A DNA stretch of 64,000 bases from Streptomyces qinglanensis (lineage in GTDB: Bacteria; Actinomycetota; Actinomycetes; Streptomycetales; Streptomycetaceae). Shown here piece after piece: positions 34,862-44,260 of the stretch. The notes beneath the pieces are model-generated. The model saw nothing but the letters and a program-made list of their open reading frames with translations, had not been told where the DNA came from and did no database searches. The translations under genes and the position numbers were made by a program. The DNA lies in assembly GCF_900111245.1 (NCBI RefSeq), contig NZ_FOGO01000014.1, forward strand, positions 1 to 64,000, read 5' to 3'. Numbering within the stretch: position 1 is the first letter of the stretch; each line of letters opens with the position of its first letter.

Positions 34862-35245
34862 GTGCCTACCGGCAAGGTCAAGTGGTTCAACAGCGAGAAG
34901 GGCTTCGGCTTTCTCTCCCGCGACGACGGCGGCGACGTCTTCGTGCACTCGTCGGTGCTCCCGGACGGCGTCGAGGCGCTCAAACCGGGCCAGCGGGTGG
35001 AGTTCGGCGTCGTCGCCGGGCAGCGCGGCGACCAGGCGCTCTCCGTCACCCTGCTGGACCCGGCACCCTCCGTGGCGGCGGCGCAGCGTCGCAAGCCGGA
35101 CGAGCTGGCCTCCATCGTGCAGGATCTGACGACGCTGCTGGACGGCGTCTCCCAGTCACTGGAGCGCGGCCGCTACCCCGACAAGCAGCACGGCCGGAAG
35201 ATCGCGGGCATGCTGCGCGCCGTCGCCGACCAGCTCGACGTCTGA
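34862..35245 (+). CDS. Cold-shock domain protein with C-terminal extension
   Basis: GTG at 34862 begins 'VPTGKVKWFNSEKGFGFLSRDDGGDVFVHSSVL', the RNP1/RNP2 cold-shock fold that binds single-stranded RNA or DNA as a chaperone. The canonical domain ends about residue 66; a further ~60-residue helical tail ('DELASIVQDLTTLLDGVSQSLE', 'IAGMLRAVADQLDV') is added, making 127 residues compared with the usual ~67. This longer form is known in Streptomyces, upstream of mqnD. It is convergent with mqnD. Confidence 0.92.
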   Translation: MPTGKVKWFNSEKGFGFLSRDDGGDVFVHSSVLPDGVEALKPGQRVEFGVVAGQRGDQALSVTLLDPAPSVAAAQRRKPDELASIVQDLTTLLDGVSQSLERGRYPDKQHGRKIAGMLRAVADQLDV

Positions 35246-35424
35246 CCGGGCGGTCCCGGACCGTCCCGAGCGGTCCCGGACGGCCGTGAGCGGCCCCGGG
35301 TGCGGACCCGCCGGGTGCTGACCCCGCGCCCGGCCCGCGCCCGGCCCCGCGGCGGCCTCGCGGAGCAGCTCCGGAGGAGCCGCCCCGCCGGGCAGCTCCG
35401 CGGGAACCGCCCCGCCGAACCGCT

Positions 35425-36312
35425 TCACGGGAAGGCCAGCGCCTCCGGCGCCACGGGCGGTACGAGCCCTTCGGCCGCGGCCCGTTCGAGCAGCCCGCGC
35501 ACGGCGGCGTAGCCGTCCGCACCCAGTTCCGCGGTGAACTCGTTGACGTACAGGCCGATGTGCTGCTCGGCCACCGCCGGGTCCATCTCCTGCGCGTGCT
35601 CCAGCACATACGGCCGGGAGGCCGCGGGGTCCTGCCAGGCCGCCCGCACCGAGGCGCTGATCGTCGCGGCCAGTGCGCGCAGCGTCGGCGCGCCCAGCGA
35701 CCGCTTCGCGATGATCGCGCCCAGCGGGATCGGCAGCCCGGTCGTGGCCTCCCAGTACTCGCCCAGGTCGGCGAGGCTGTGCAGCCCGTAGTCCTGGTAG
35801 GTGAACCGTGCCTCGTGGATGACCAGGCCCGCGTCCACCTTGCCGTCCCGCACCGCGGGCATGATCTCGTGGAACGGCAGCACCACGATCTCGCCCACGC
35901 CGCCGGGCACCTCGGCCGCTGCCCACAGCCGGAAGAGCAGATACGCCGTCGACCGCTCGCTCGGCACCGCCACCCGCCTGCCGCTCAGCGCCGCGGCGCC
36001 CGTCGCGCCGGGGCCTTCCGCGGCTCCGGGCAGGGTGAGCACGAGCGGCCCGCAGCCCCGGCCCAGCGCCCCGCCGCAGGGCAGCAGCGCGTACTCCTCC
36101 AGCACCCAGGGCAGGACCGCGTAGGAGACCTTCAGCGCGTCCAGTTCGCCCCGCTCGGCCATGCCGTTGGTGACGTCGATGTCCGCGAACGTCACCTCGG
36201 GCGGCACCGCGTCCGGCAGCCGCCCGTGCACCCAGGCGTCGAAGACGAACGTGTCGTTGGGGCAGGGCGAGAAGGCGAGGGAGAGCGGCGCTGCTATGGC
36301 GTTCGTGTCCAT
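35425..36312 (-). CDS. mqnD: 1,4-dihydroxy-6-naphthoate synthase
   Basis: MqnD converts cyclic dehypoxanthinyl futalosine to 1,4-dihydroxy-6-naphthoate in the futalosine route to menaquinone used by Streptomyces. The 295-residue protein shows the signatures 'LAFSPCPNDTFVFDAWVHG', 'VSYAVLPWVLEEYALLPCGGALGRGCGPLV' and 'GLVIHEARFTYQDYGL', and a periplasmic-binding-like fold is expected. The gene lies about 100 nt downstream of mqnB in the same direction, as in S. coelicolor, where the pair is SCO4326/SCO4327. mqnA and mqnC are not in this window. Confidence 0.95.
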   Translation of the reverse strand: MDTNAIAAPLSLAFSPCPNDTFVFDAWVHGRLPDAVPPEVTFADIDVTNGMAERGELDALKVSYAVLPWVLEEYALLPCGGALGRGCGPLVLTLPGAAEGPGATGAAALSGRRVAVPSERSTAYLLFRLWAAAEVPGGVGEIVVLPFHEIMPAVRDGKVDAGLVIHEARFTYQDYGLHSLADLGEYWEATTGLPIPLGAIIAKRSLGAPTLRALAATISASVRAAWQDPAASRPYVLEHAQEMDPAVAEQHIGLYVNEFTAELGADGYAAVRGLLERAAAEGLVPPVAPEALAFP

Positions 36313-36413
36313 GGGGAAGCCCTTCTGTGCGGGGCCGGGAGCCGGCCCGGGCGGTGCCGGGAGTCCTGCGGTGCGGTGCCGGGGGCCTGCGGGTCCTGCG
36401 GTGCTGGTGAGTG

Positions 36414-37091
36414 CTAGGCGACCAGCTTGCCGAAGGCGGCGGTGAGTGCGGCCAGCGCGTCCGGGATGCGCCAGGCCGCCCGGTCCCGGGGGCCGACGGC
36501 GTTGGAGACGGTACGGAGTTCGAGCACCGGAAGCGCGATGCCGCGGGCCGCCGCGTGCGCCGCCGCGGCCTGCGCGACGCCGAAGCCCTCCATCGCTTCC
36601 GCTGCCGCGTCCGGATGCCGGGCCAGCAGCTCCTCGGCGCGCTCCCGGGTGCCGGTGACCGTGGAGACGCTGAGCACCGCACCGGTGCGGGCGCCGGTCG
36701 CCTCGGCCGCTGCCCGCACCGGGTGCGGGGGCGGGGTGTGCTCGGCGGTGCCGAACCCCAGCTCCGCCACCGAGGCGAAGCCGTCCGGGGTCCGGGCGCC
36801 CAGGTCGGCGGCGACGATGCGGTCGGCGAGCACGGTGTCACCGATCTGCACGCCGTGCGCGGCGAAGCCGCCGGCGATGCCGGTCGCCACCACCAGGTCG
36901 TAGGGGTGTGCCCGCTCGGCGGCGGTCACCAGCGCGGTCGCGGTCGCCGCCGCGGCCGCGGCCGGACCCACCCCGCCCGCGAGCACGTCGAACTGCGGGG
37001 CGCCGCCGGTGGCGGCGAGGACGGCCTCGCGTTCCGCGGGGACCGCCGCGACCACCAGCACGCGCCGGTACGCCGACAGCGCCGACAGCAC
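36414..37091 (-). CDS. mqnB: Futalosine hydrolase
   Basis: MqnB removes hypoxanthine from futalosine to give dehypoxanthine futalosine in menaquinone synthesis. The 225-residue protein has the nucleoside-phosphorylase/hydrolase fold: 'VLVVAAVPAEREAVLAATGG', 'YDLVVATGIAGGFAAHGVQIGDTVLADRIVAADLG', the 'DAAAEAMEGFGVAQAAAAHA' substrate Met-Glu-Gly segment and 'VLELRTVSNAVGPRDRAAWRI'. The GTG start at 37091 has AGGAGG 7 nt upstream. mqnD follows on the same strand. Confidence 0.95.
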   Translation of the reverse strand: MLSALSAYRRVLVVAAVPAEREAVLAATGGAPQFDVLAGGVGPAAAAAATATALVTAAERAHPYDLVVATGIAGGFAAHGVQIGDTVLADRIVAADLGARTPDGFASVAELGFGTAEHTPPPHPVRAAAEATGARTGAVLSVSTVTGTRERAEELLARHPDAAAEAMEGFGVAQAAAAHAAARGIALPVLELRTVSNAVGPRDRAAWRIPDALAALTAAFGKLVA

Positions 37092-37181
37092 TGCACCGCC
37101 TCCTGGGTGGATGGATCGCCGTGAGCCGTGCCCCGGAGCGGCGCCGGTGGCCTTCCGGGGCGGTCGGGCGGGGACGGCTGC

Positions 37182-37709
37182 CTACTCGCCCGCCGTGTTC
37201 TTCAGGGTGAAGTGCCAGACGCCCTTGAAGTCGCCGCCGGAGGTCTGCACGAGGGTCAGGTTGATGCTCTTCTTCGGGCCCGTGGGCTTCTCACCCGGCT
37301 GCTGGGACCGAGGCTGGAAGAACACCTCGCCCACGAAGGAGTAGTAGGTCTTCTTCAGCGTCTCGGAGAGCATCGGCTCGCCGTCGGCGAAGATCTGCCA
37401 GCCCGCGTCGGCCGTCTCCGGGGGAACGCCGAGCCGGACCTTCTCGGCCGCGTCGACGGAGATCGTCTTGCTGGGTGCCTTGCTCAGGCACTTGCGCAGC
37501 TCGTCCTTCGGGATGGTCTTGCCGTCGTTGTAGCAGGATGCCTCGGCGGAGACCGAGTCACCGCCGACCGTCGCGGTGGCCATGGGGCGCGGCTGCTCGC
37601 ACCCGCTGAGGGCGACGAGGCCGAGCGAGGCGGCACCGAAGGCGGCGGCGGTGCGCACGCCCCGCCGCGACTGTGACGACATGCGGCCCTGCCGCGCGAG
37701 CTTGCTCAT
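37182..37709 (-). CDS. Lipoprotein of unknown function (DUF2771-like)
   Basis: The 175-residue protein has a basic N-terminus and lipobox 'LGLVALSGC', then a ~135-residue extracellular domain with a cysteine pair ('EASCYNDGKTIPKDELRKCLSK'), 'ISVDAAEKVRLGVPPETADAGWQIFADGEP' and 'GDFKGVWHFTLKNT'. The pattern resembles DUF2771 lipoproteins of Streptomyces, which lie beside the mqn genes. It is likely anchored outside the membrane. The function is unknown. It lies 90 nt upstream of mqnB in the same direction. Confidence 0.8.
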   Translation of the reverse strand: MSKLARQGRMSSQSRRGVRTAAAFGAASLGLVALSGCEQPRPMATATVGGDSVSAEASCYNDGKTIPKDELRKCLSKAPSKTISVDAAEKVRLGVPPETADAGWQIFADGEPMLSETLKKTYYSFVGEVFFQPRSQQPGEKPTGPKKSINLTLVQTSGGDFKGVWHFTLKNTAGE

Positions 37710-37831
37710 GCGGGCAGGCTATCGGGCCCGTACCGCTGTGCGACGTGGGGGTACGGCGTGCCGCGCGTCTTGCGGCACACCTGTCCGGGTGCCGGTCGGT
37801 TGCCGGAGCCGCGTGCCGGGTGCCGGGGGCG

Positions 37832-39346
37832 TCAGGCGACCCGGGGGCGGGCCGCTCCGCGCCGGGCCGCACCCAGCAGACCGCGGACGGCGGTGAGCAC
37901 CCCCGTGGCGACCACGGCGGCCGCGACCGCCATCCCCAGCCACCCCACCAGCGGCAGTGCCATGGCCAGGGCGCCGCCGACGACCCAGGACATCTGCATC
38001 AGCGTCTCGGAGCGCGCGAAGGCCGAGGTGCGGACCTCCTCGGGGACGTCGCGCTGGATGAGCGCGTCCAGCGACAGCTTGCCGAGGGCCTGCACGATCC
38101 CGGCGGTGGCGGCGAGGACCGTCACCGTGACGGTGCCGTACAGCGCGGCGGCGGCGACCGCCGCCGCGAGGGCGCAGAACAGTACGCAGGTGATGATCAC
38201 CTCGGGGCCGCGGGCCCGCAGCCAGGCGCCGATGGCGGTACCCAGCGCGTTGCCGCCGCCCGCCGCGACACCGGCCAGGCCGAGTGAGACGGCGGCACCC
38301 CACCCGTCGAACGGGTGCTCGCGGAGCAGGAAGGCGAGGAAGAAGGTGAGGAACCCCGAGAGGGCGCGCAGCGCGGAGTTCGCGAACAGCGCGCTGAGCA
38401 CCGAGGCGCCGACGGTACGCAGCCCCGGACGCGAGCGCTGCTCCCGGGCGGACCGCTCCGGAGCGGTCCGCCCCGCACCGTCCGGCTCCTCGCTGGATCG
38501 CTCATGACCGGAGTGCTCCCCGGCGGACTGCTCCGGGCCTGGCTGCGGCTGTGCCGCGGGCCGGTGTCCCCCCGGTGCGCCGCCGGGTACCGGCAGTACC
38601 GCGGCCGCCGGGGCCAGCCGCGCCGGGCGTTCGCCCTTGGCGGAGTCGACCTTGGGGGCGAGCGAGAAGGACAGGAAGGTCCCGACGAGGAAGACCGCGC
38701 AGGCGGCGTACAGCGGCCAGCGCTCGCCCAGCAGATGCAGCCCGGCGCCGGCCGGTGCCGCCAGGCCGGTGGCGAGCAACCCGGCCAGCGTCACCCGGGA
38801 GTTGGCCTTGACCAGGGAGATCCGCGGGGGGAGCAGCCGCGGCACCACGGCGGAGCGGATGACCCCGTACGCCTTGGAGGAGACCAGTACCCCCAGCGCC
38901 GCCGGATAGAGCTCCAGCCCACCGGTCGCCACGGCGCCCGCCATGGTCAGCGCCAGCAGCGCCCTGGCCAGCATCGCCGCGGCCATCGCGGCCCGCCGTC
39001 CGTGCGGGACGCGGTCCAGCAGCGGGCCGATGACCGGCGCGAGGAGCGCGAACGGCGCCATCGTCACCGCCAGGTACAGCGCCACCCGGCCGCGGGCCTC
39101 GCCGGTGGGGACCGAGAAGAAGACGGTGGAGGCGAGCGCCACCGTGATGAGCATGTCGCCCGCGGAGTTGACCGCGTGCAGTTCGATCAGTTTGCCGAGC
39201 CCGGACTCGCCCGCGCCCTCCGCGTGCGTGGCGCGCCGGACGCGGCGGGCCAGCGCGGCCGGGGGGCGGCGCAGCGCGCGCGCCACCCGTCCCATGGCGT
39301 TGGGTTCGCCGCGTGTGCGGGGTTTGCCGGGCTTGTCGACAGGCAC
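37832..39346 (-). CDS. MFS transporter (mqn-neighbourhood type)
   Basis: The 504-residue protein has about twelve membrane helices in two halves separated by a ~60-residue Pro/Glu/Ser-rich cytoplasmic loop ('GPEQSAGEHSGHERSSEEP'). Recognisable segments are 'ELHAVNSAGDMLITVALASTVFF', 'IGPLLDRVPHGRRAAMAAAML' and 'ALGKLSLDALIQRDVPEEVRTSAF'. It is a conserved Streptomyces MFS protein next to the mqn genes; the substrate is unknown. GTG at 39346 is taken; ATG at 39295 is an alternative. Neither has a good ribosome site. Confidence 0.82.
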   Translation of the reverse strand: MPVDKPGKPRTRGEPNAMGRVARALRRPPAALARRVRRATHAEGAGESGLGKLIELHAVNSAGDMLITVALASTVFFSVPTGEARGRVALYLAVTMAPFALLAPVIGPLLDRVPHGRRAAMAAAMLARALLALTMAGAVATGGLELYPAALGVLVSSKAYGVIRSAVVPRLLPPRISLVKANSRVTLAGLLATGLAAPAGAGLHLLGERWPLYAACAVFLVGTFLSFSLAPKVDSAKGERPARLAPAAAVLPVPGGAPGGHRPAAQPQPGPEQSAGEHSGHERSSEEPDGAGRTAPERSAREQRSRPGLRTVGASVLSALFANSALRALSGFLTFFLAFLLREHPFDGWGAAVSLGLAGVAAGGGNALGTAIGAWLRARGPEVIITCVLFCALAAAVAAAALYGTVTVTVLAATAGIVQALGKLSLDALIQRDVPEEVRTSAFARSETLMQMSWVVGGALAMALPLVGWLGMAVAAAVVATGVLTAVRGLLGAARRGAARPRVA

Positions 39347-39697
39347 GCCGTCAGTGTGCCCCGAAACACGCCGTTCAGTTCCCCCCTTCTCGCCGCTTCT
39401 CTCCTCCGTCCGGGGCGCCTCCGGTCCGCTCCCGGGCCGCCTCCGGTCCGCTTCCCGGGTCCTCGGGCCGTCCCCGGCGAGGGCGGGGAAGGCTGGCTGC
39501 GGATTCTTCGGGTGACCCCGTGGGGTAGCGTGGGTGAACGGTGCGCACCGTAGGGCCTTTGAGCGCGGGCGCGGACGTCGCAGCGGCCATCCGGTGCCGC
39601 TCCGTCCCCGACCCCGCCCCTCCACTCGTGGCCGTACGGGCAGCGCACGCCGACAACGGCGCGACGGCGTAGGAGAGACGATTCTTGTGAGTGCTGC
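39347..39697. promoter_or_regulatory. Divergent region with 14-bp palindrome at a likely promoter
   Basis: The perfect palindrome ACGGTGCGCACCGT spans 39538-39551, seven nucleotides after a TAGCGT box (39526-39531) reading toward the DUF3027 gene, so it would cover the transcription start. It is a good candidate operator. The rest of the 351-nt gap contains no gene. Confidence 0.55.
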
Positions 39698-40585
39698 ATG
39701 AGTGCCGCGACGCGGAGTACGAGCCGTGGCGCGCGGAGTCGGCGCGCCCCCGACAGACTGTGTGCCGAGGCCGTGGAGCAGGCCAGGGCCGCGGCCGAGG
39801 AAGCGGCGGCGCCCGGTTCCGTCGGCCCGTGGCTGGAGGCGGTCGCCGACCCGGGCGCGGACCGGGTGGTCACCCACCTCTTCGAGGCGCAGGAACCCGG
39901 GTACCGGGGCTGGCGCTGGGCGGTGACCGTGGCGCGGGCCTCCCGCGCCAAGAACGTCACCGTCGACGAGTCCGTGCTGATGCCGGGCCCGGACGCGCTG
40001 CTGGCCCCCGAGTGGGTGCCCTGGAGCGAGCGGCTGCGCCCCGGCGATCTGGGCCCCGGCGACCTGCTGCCGACCGACGCCGAGGACCTGAGGCTGGAGC
40101 CCGGCTACTCGGGTGCGGACGAGCCGCCCTCCGACTCGCCCGTCGCCGACGAGCAGCCCGAAGCCCGGGGCCCCTCCCGTGCCACCATCGGCGGGGTCGC
40201 CGAGGAGATCGGCATGGAGCGCCCGCGGGTGCTCTCCCGGTACGGGCTGCACGCGGCGGCCGACCGCTGGGAGGAGTCCTACGGCCCCAAGACGCCGATG
40301 GCACAGGCGGCCCCGGCCAACTGCATGAGCTGCGGCTTCCTGGTGCCGCTGGCGGGCTCGCTGCGGCAGGCGTTCGGAGTCTGCGCCAACGAGTACAGCC
40401 CCGCCGACGGCCACGTCGTCTCCCTCGGCTTCGGCTGCGGCGGGCACTCGGAGGCGGCCGTCATGCCCCGCACCCCCCAGCCGCCGCCCCCCGTCGTCGA
40501 CGAGACCGTGGCCGATCCGTTCGGTCTGGGGCGCGAGTCGGACCCGTCCCCGGACGAGCCCGCGCCGCAGGGGGAGCAGGGCTGA
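39698..40585 (+). CDS. DUF3027 family protein
   Basis: The 295-residue protein is recognisable as DUF3027, an actinobacterial conserved family: 'YRGWRWAVTVARASRAKNVTVDESVLMPGPDALLAPEWVPW', 'RVLSRYGLHAAADRWEESYGP' and a four-cysteine zinc-like site ('NCMSCGFLVPL', 'GVCANEYSPADG', 'GFGCGGHSE'). The N-terminus is basic and the C-terminus acidic. It is probably cytoplasmic. No biochemical role is known. It lies between the MFS gene and the sacsin-type ATPase, a conserved order in Streptomyces. Confidence 0.9.
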   Translation: MSAATRSTSRGARSRRAPDRLCAEAVEQARAAAEEAAAPGSVGPWLEAVADPGADRVVTHLFEAQEPGYRGWRWAVTVARASRAKNVTVDESVLMPGPDALLAPEWVPWSERLRPGDLGPGDLLPTDAEDLRLEPGYSGADEPPSDSPVADEQPEARGPSRATIGGVAEEIGMERPRVLSRYGLHAAADRWEESYGPKTPMAQAAPANCMSCGFLVPLAGSLRQAFGVCANEYSPADGHVVSLGFGCGGHSEAAVMPRTPQPPPPVVDETVADPFGLGRESDPSPDEPAPQGEQG

Positions 40586-40905
40586 GACAGCCCTTCCGCC
40601 GCCCCGCCGTACGGCTCCGGGGCGTGGACCCGGGCCGGTCCCGGGCCACCCGCTGCCGGCCGGCCGGCAGTCGTCCGGCCGCTGGTCAGCAGCCGTCCGG
40701 CCGTCGGTCAGCACTCGGCCGGCCGCCGGTCGGCGGCGGTGCCGCCGGGGCGGCCGGGGCTCTGACGCGGAGCGGGGTCCGCGCCCGTGTGCCGTAACCT
40801 TCCCTCTCGCCGCTGGGGCGGCGGGTCCGCCCGCCCCTCCGCGAACGGGGGAGCGGGACAAGCGGGACAAGGGGACGGGATGCGAGTGCCGAGGAGGCCG
40901 GTGGC
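40586..40905. other. Gene-free spacer with CCGTCCGGCCG repeats
   Basis: The first half is built of imperfect repeats of a CAGCCGTCCGGCCGTCGGT unit (about 40660-40735). A possible -10 box TAACCT lies at 40795-40800, about 100 nt before the next start. Nothing else is seen. Confidence 0.45.
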
Positions 40906-43900
40906 GTGAAGGACACGTTCGGAACCGAGGGGTTGCGCCGGAGCGTGCTGGACGCCTGGACGGCGTCCGCGGCCCGGTTCCGGGAGGACGCCAACGCCGA
41001 GCAGGACCTGGCGCTGGGCGGCTACCGGGACCGGCTGGTCGTGGAACTGGCGCAGAACGCCGCGGACGCCGCGGCCCGCGCCGGTGCGGACGGCCGGCTC
41101 CGGCTGGTCCTGGCGGACGGCACGCTGACCGCCGCCAACACCGGGCAGCCGCTGGACGCCGCAGGTGTCGAGTCGCTCTCGACGCTGCGTGCCTCCGCCA
41201 AGCGGGACGCCGCCGACGAGGGCGCGGTGGGCCGCTTCGGCGTCGGCTTCTCCGCCGTACTCGCCGTCAGCGACGAACCCGCCGTGGTCACCCGCGCCGC
41301 AGCCGCGCCGGACACCGCCGAGGGCGTGCGCTGGTCGCTGGCCGAGGCCCGCGAACTGACCCGGCGGGCGGCCGCCGCCGAGCCCGGACTCGCGGCCGAA
41401 CTCGACCGGCGCGAGGGGCAGGTACCGCTGCTGCGGCTGCCGCTGCCCGCGCCGTACGACGCCTCCGTCGTCCCGGCGGGCTACGACACCGCCGTCCTGC
41501 TCCCGCTGCGGGACGAGGCGGCCGAGTCGCTGGCCCGGCGGCTGCTGGCCGCCGTGGACGACGCGCTGCTGCTGGCGCTGCCCGGACTCGCCGAGGTCGT
41601 CATCGAGACCGGCGACGGCCAGGTCCGCACTCTGACCCGGCATCAGGAGGGCCCCTACGTCCGGATCGAGGACTCCGCCGCGGGTGCCACCCGGTGGCGG
41701 CTGGCGGGCGACAGCGGCCTGGCCGGGCCCGAGCTGCTGGCCGACCGGCCGGTCGAGGAGCGTGCCCGGCCCGGCTGGACGGTGACCTGGGCGGTGCCGG
41801 TGGACGCCGAGGGCGCGCCCCGCAAGCCGCGTACCGCCGCCTGCCTGCACGCGCCGACGCCCACCGACGAGCCGCTGGGCTTCCCGGCGCTGCTGCTGGC
41901 CTCCTTCCCGCTGGAGCCGACCCGGCGCCATGTGGCGCCCGGCCCGCTGACCCGCTTCCTGCTGGCCCGCGCCGCCGACGCCTACGCCGCGCTGCTGCGC
42001 GACTGGCGGCCGGTGGCCACCAGCACCGTGGATCTGGTGCCCGGGCCGCTGGGCGCGGGCGAGTTGGACGGCGAGCTGCGCGCCCTGGTGCTGGAGCGGC
42101 TGCCGGAGGTCCCGTTCCTGGCGAGCGCGGTCTCCCGCGGCGGTGCCGGGGAGGAACCCGGGGAGGGGCTGGAGGAGGTTCCCGGTCCGGACGAGCCGTA
42201 CGCGCTGCGCCCCCGCGACGCCGAGATCGTCGAGGGCGCGGGCGCGGCGACGGTCGAGGTGCTGGCCGAGCTGTTCCCCGGCCTGTTGCCCGCCGGGCTC
42301 GAACGCCGCACCGAGCTGCGGATGCTGGAGGTCCCGCGCGTCCCGCTGGGCGAGGCCGTGGACCGGCTCACCGGCGTCGAGCGGGAGCCGGACTGGTGGT
42401 GGCGGCTCTACGGCTCGCTCGCGGGCGTCGACCCCGAGCGGCTGACTGGCCTGCCGGTGCCGCTGGCCGACGGCCGCACGGCGGTCGGGCCCCGGCATGT
42501 GCTGCTGCCGCAGCCGGACGGTGCCGTGCCACCCGAGCGGCTGGCCCGGCTCGGGCTGAAGGCCGCCCATCCGGACGCCGTGCACCCGCTGCTGGAGAAG
42601 CTGGGCGCCACGCCCGCCACTCCGCGTGCCGTGCTGACGACCCCGCAGGTGCGGGCCGCGGTCGCGGGCTCGCTGGAGGCGGAGGAGGCGTGGGACGACG
42701 GAGCGGAAGCCGCCGGTCCGGACCCCGACGAACTCGCCGAGACCGTCCTCGGTCTCGTCCGCGACGCGCACCTCGCGCCCGGCGACGAGCCGTGGCTGGG
42801 CGCGCTCGCGCTGCCCGACGAGGACGGCGAGCCCGCGCCCGCCGCCGAACTGGTCTACCCCGGCTCCGCTTTCGCACGGGTGCTGCGCGAGGGCGAACTG
42901 GCGGCGTGCGACGCGGAGCTGGCCGAGCGCTGGGGCGAGCAGCCGCTGACGGCGGTCGGGGTCCAGGCGGACTTCGCGCTGGTGCGGGCCGAGGACGTGG
43001 TGCTCGACCCGGACGGCTTCGAACCCCGCGAGGGCGACTACCCGGAGCCGGACGACCCCGGGCTGCTGGATGCCGTGGACGTCTGGTGCGAGGACGTGCT
43101 GGACCAGGTGGCGGCGGACGGCGGTGGCGAAGCCGCACTGGCGGTGCCGCCGGTCGCGGTCGAGTTCCTGGCCGTGCGCGATCTGGACCTGGTGGACGAC
43201 GCGCACTGGCCCGAGGCTCTGGCGATGCTGGCCCGGCCGCCGCTGCGGGACGCGCTGACGGCCCCGGTGCGGGTACGGCTGGGCGACGGCACGGTCACCG
43301 ACGTCCGCCCCTACACCGCCTGGTGGCTGCGCGGCCACCCGGTCCTGGACGGCCGCCGCCCGGCGGGGCTGCGCGCTGCCGGGGGCGATCCGCTGCTGCG
43401 GGGCCTGTACGAGGAGGCCGACCCGGGGGAGGTCACCGACGAGCGGGTGCTGCGCGCGCTCGGCGTCCGTACGACGGCTGCGGCCCTGCTCGCGGAACCG
43501 GGCGGCCCGGCGGAGCTGCTGCGCAGGCTGGCCGATCCGGCCTGCCCCGTCGACCCGGCCCAACTCCACGGGCTGCACACTCTGCTGGCCGCCGCGGGCC
43601 TGGACCCCGCCGAGGTCACGTTGCCCGAGGAGCTGCGCGCCGTGCGCGCGGGCGGCACCGCCGTCGTGGACGCCGCCGAGGCGCTGGTCGCGGACGCACC
43701 CGACACCCTCCCCCTGGTGGGGGAGCGGCCGCTGCTGCCGGTGGCGCCGCAGTACGCCGCGGAGCTGGCCGCGCTCCTGGAGGTGCGGTCGGCGGGGGAG
43801 GCGGCCGCCGGGCTGGTACCTGAGGAGGCGGGGACCGAGCGCGAGGTGCCCGCCGCCGTACGGGAGCTGCTGCCCGGCGCTCCGGAGTACTACCGCGAGC

Positions 43901-44100
43901 ACGAGGAGCTGCGGATCGCGGGCGTCGAACTGGACTGGCGCCGCACCCCTGACGGCACCCTGCACGTGGCCACCCTGGAGGGGCTGGCCTCCGCGCTGGC
44001 CTGGGCGGCCGGAGCCTGGCCGCGCCGGTTCGAGGTCACCGCCCTGCTGGAGGACCCCGAGCGGGCGGCGGAACTGGCGGCGGCGCGCTGGTTCGACTGA
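40906..44100 (+). CDS. Sacsin-N-terminal-like GHKL ATPase protein
   Basis: The 1064-residue protein begins at GTG 40906 with GAGGAGG upstream. Residues 35-170 form a GHKL (Hsp90-type) ATP site: 'VVELAQNAADAAARAG' with Glu48/Asn51/Asp54, 'ANTGQPLD' and 'GRFGVGFSAVLA' (109-120). This matches the sacsin N-terminal ATPase-like domain. The remaining ~850 residues are helical with no recognised domain, ending 'AERARW'-like '...ELAAARWFD'. It may act as a chaperone-like ATPase, but its role in Streptomyces is unknown. It is cytoplasmic, with no membrane segment. Gene order is conserved with DUF3027. Confidence 0.88.
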   Translation: MKDTFGTEGLRRSVLDAWTASAARFREDANAEQDLALGGYRDRLVVELAQNAADAAARAGADGRLRLVLADGTLTAANTGQPLDAAGVESLSTLRASAKRDAADEGAVGRFGVGFSAVLAVSDEPAVVTRAAAAPDTAEGVRWSLAEARELTRRAAAAEPGLAAELDRREGQVPLLRLPLPAPYDASVVPAGYDTAVLLPLRDEAAESLARRLLAAVDDALLLALPGLAEVVIETGDGQVRTLTRHQEGPYVRIEDSAAGATRWRLAGDSGLAGPELLADRPVEERARPGWTVTWAVPVDAEGAPRKPRTAACLHAPTPTDEPLGFPALLLASFPLEPTRRHVAPGPLTRFLLARAADAYAALLRDWRPVATSTVDLVPGPLGAGELDGELRALVLERLPEVPFLASAVSRGGAGEEPGEGLEEVPGPDEPYALRPRDAEIVEGAGAATVEVLAELFPGLLPAGLERRTELRMLEVPRVPLGEAVDRLTGVEREPDWWWRLYGSLAGVDPERLTGLPVPLADGRTAVGPRHVLLPQPDGAVPPERLARLGLKAAHPDAVHPLLEKLGATPATPRAVLTTPQVRAAVAGSLEAEEAWDDGAEAAGPDPDELAETVLGLVRDAHLAPGDEPWLGALALPDEDGEPAPAAELVYPGSAFARVLREGELAACDAELAERWGEQPLTAVGVQADFALVRAEDVVLDPDGFEPREGDYPEPDDPGLLDAVDVWCEDVLDQVAADGGGEAALAVPPVAVEFLAVRDLDLVDDAHWPEALAMLARPPLRDALTAPVRVRLGDGTVTDVRPYTAWWLRGHPVLDGRRPAGLRAAGGDPLLRGLYEEADPGEVTDERVLRALGVRTTAAALLAEPGGPAELLRRLADPACPVDPAQLHGLHTLLAAAGLDPAEVTLPEELRAVRAGGTAVVDAAEALVADAPDTLPLVGERPLLPVAPQYAAELAALLEVRSAGEAAAGLVPEEAGTEREVPAAVRELLPGAPEYYREHEELRIAGVELDWRRTPDGTLHVATLEGLASALAWAAGAWPRRFEVTALLEDPERAAELAAARWFD

Positions 44101-44260
44101 GCGCCGCGCCGGCTGCCGGACGGCCCGCGGCCTCCGGCAGCCGTGGTCGTGGTGCGGTGTGCCCCTCCAACGGGTGCGCCCGGCCGACTGAGACGGGGTC
44201 CGGGGTGCGGTTCGCGGGGTAACGATGTGCTCGCTTCCGCACCCGATCCAAGGAGAGCCC

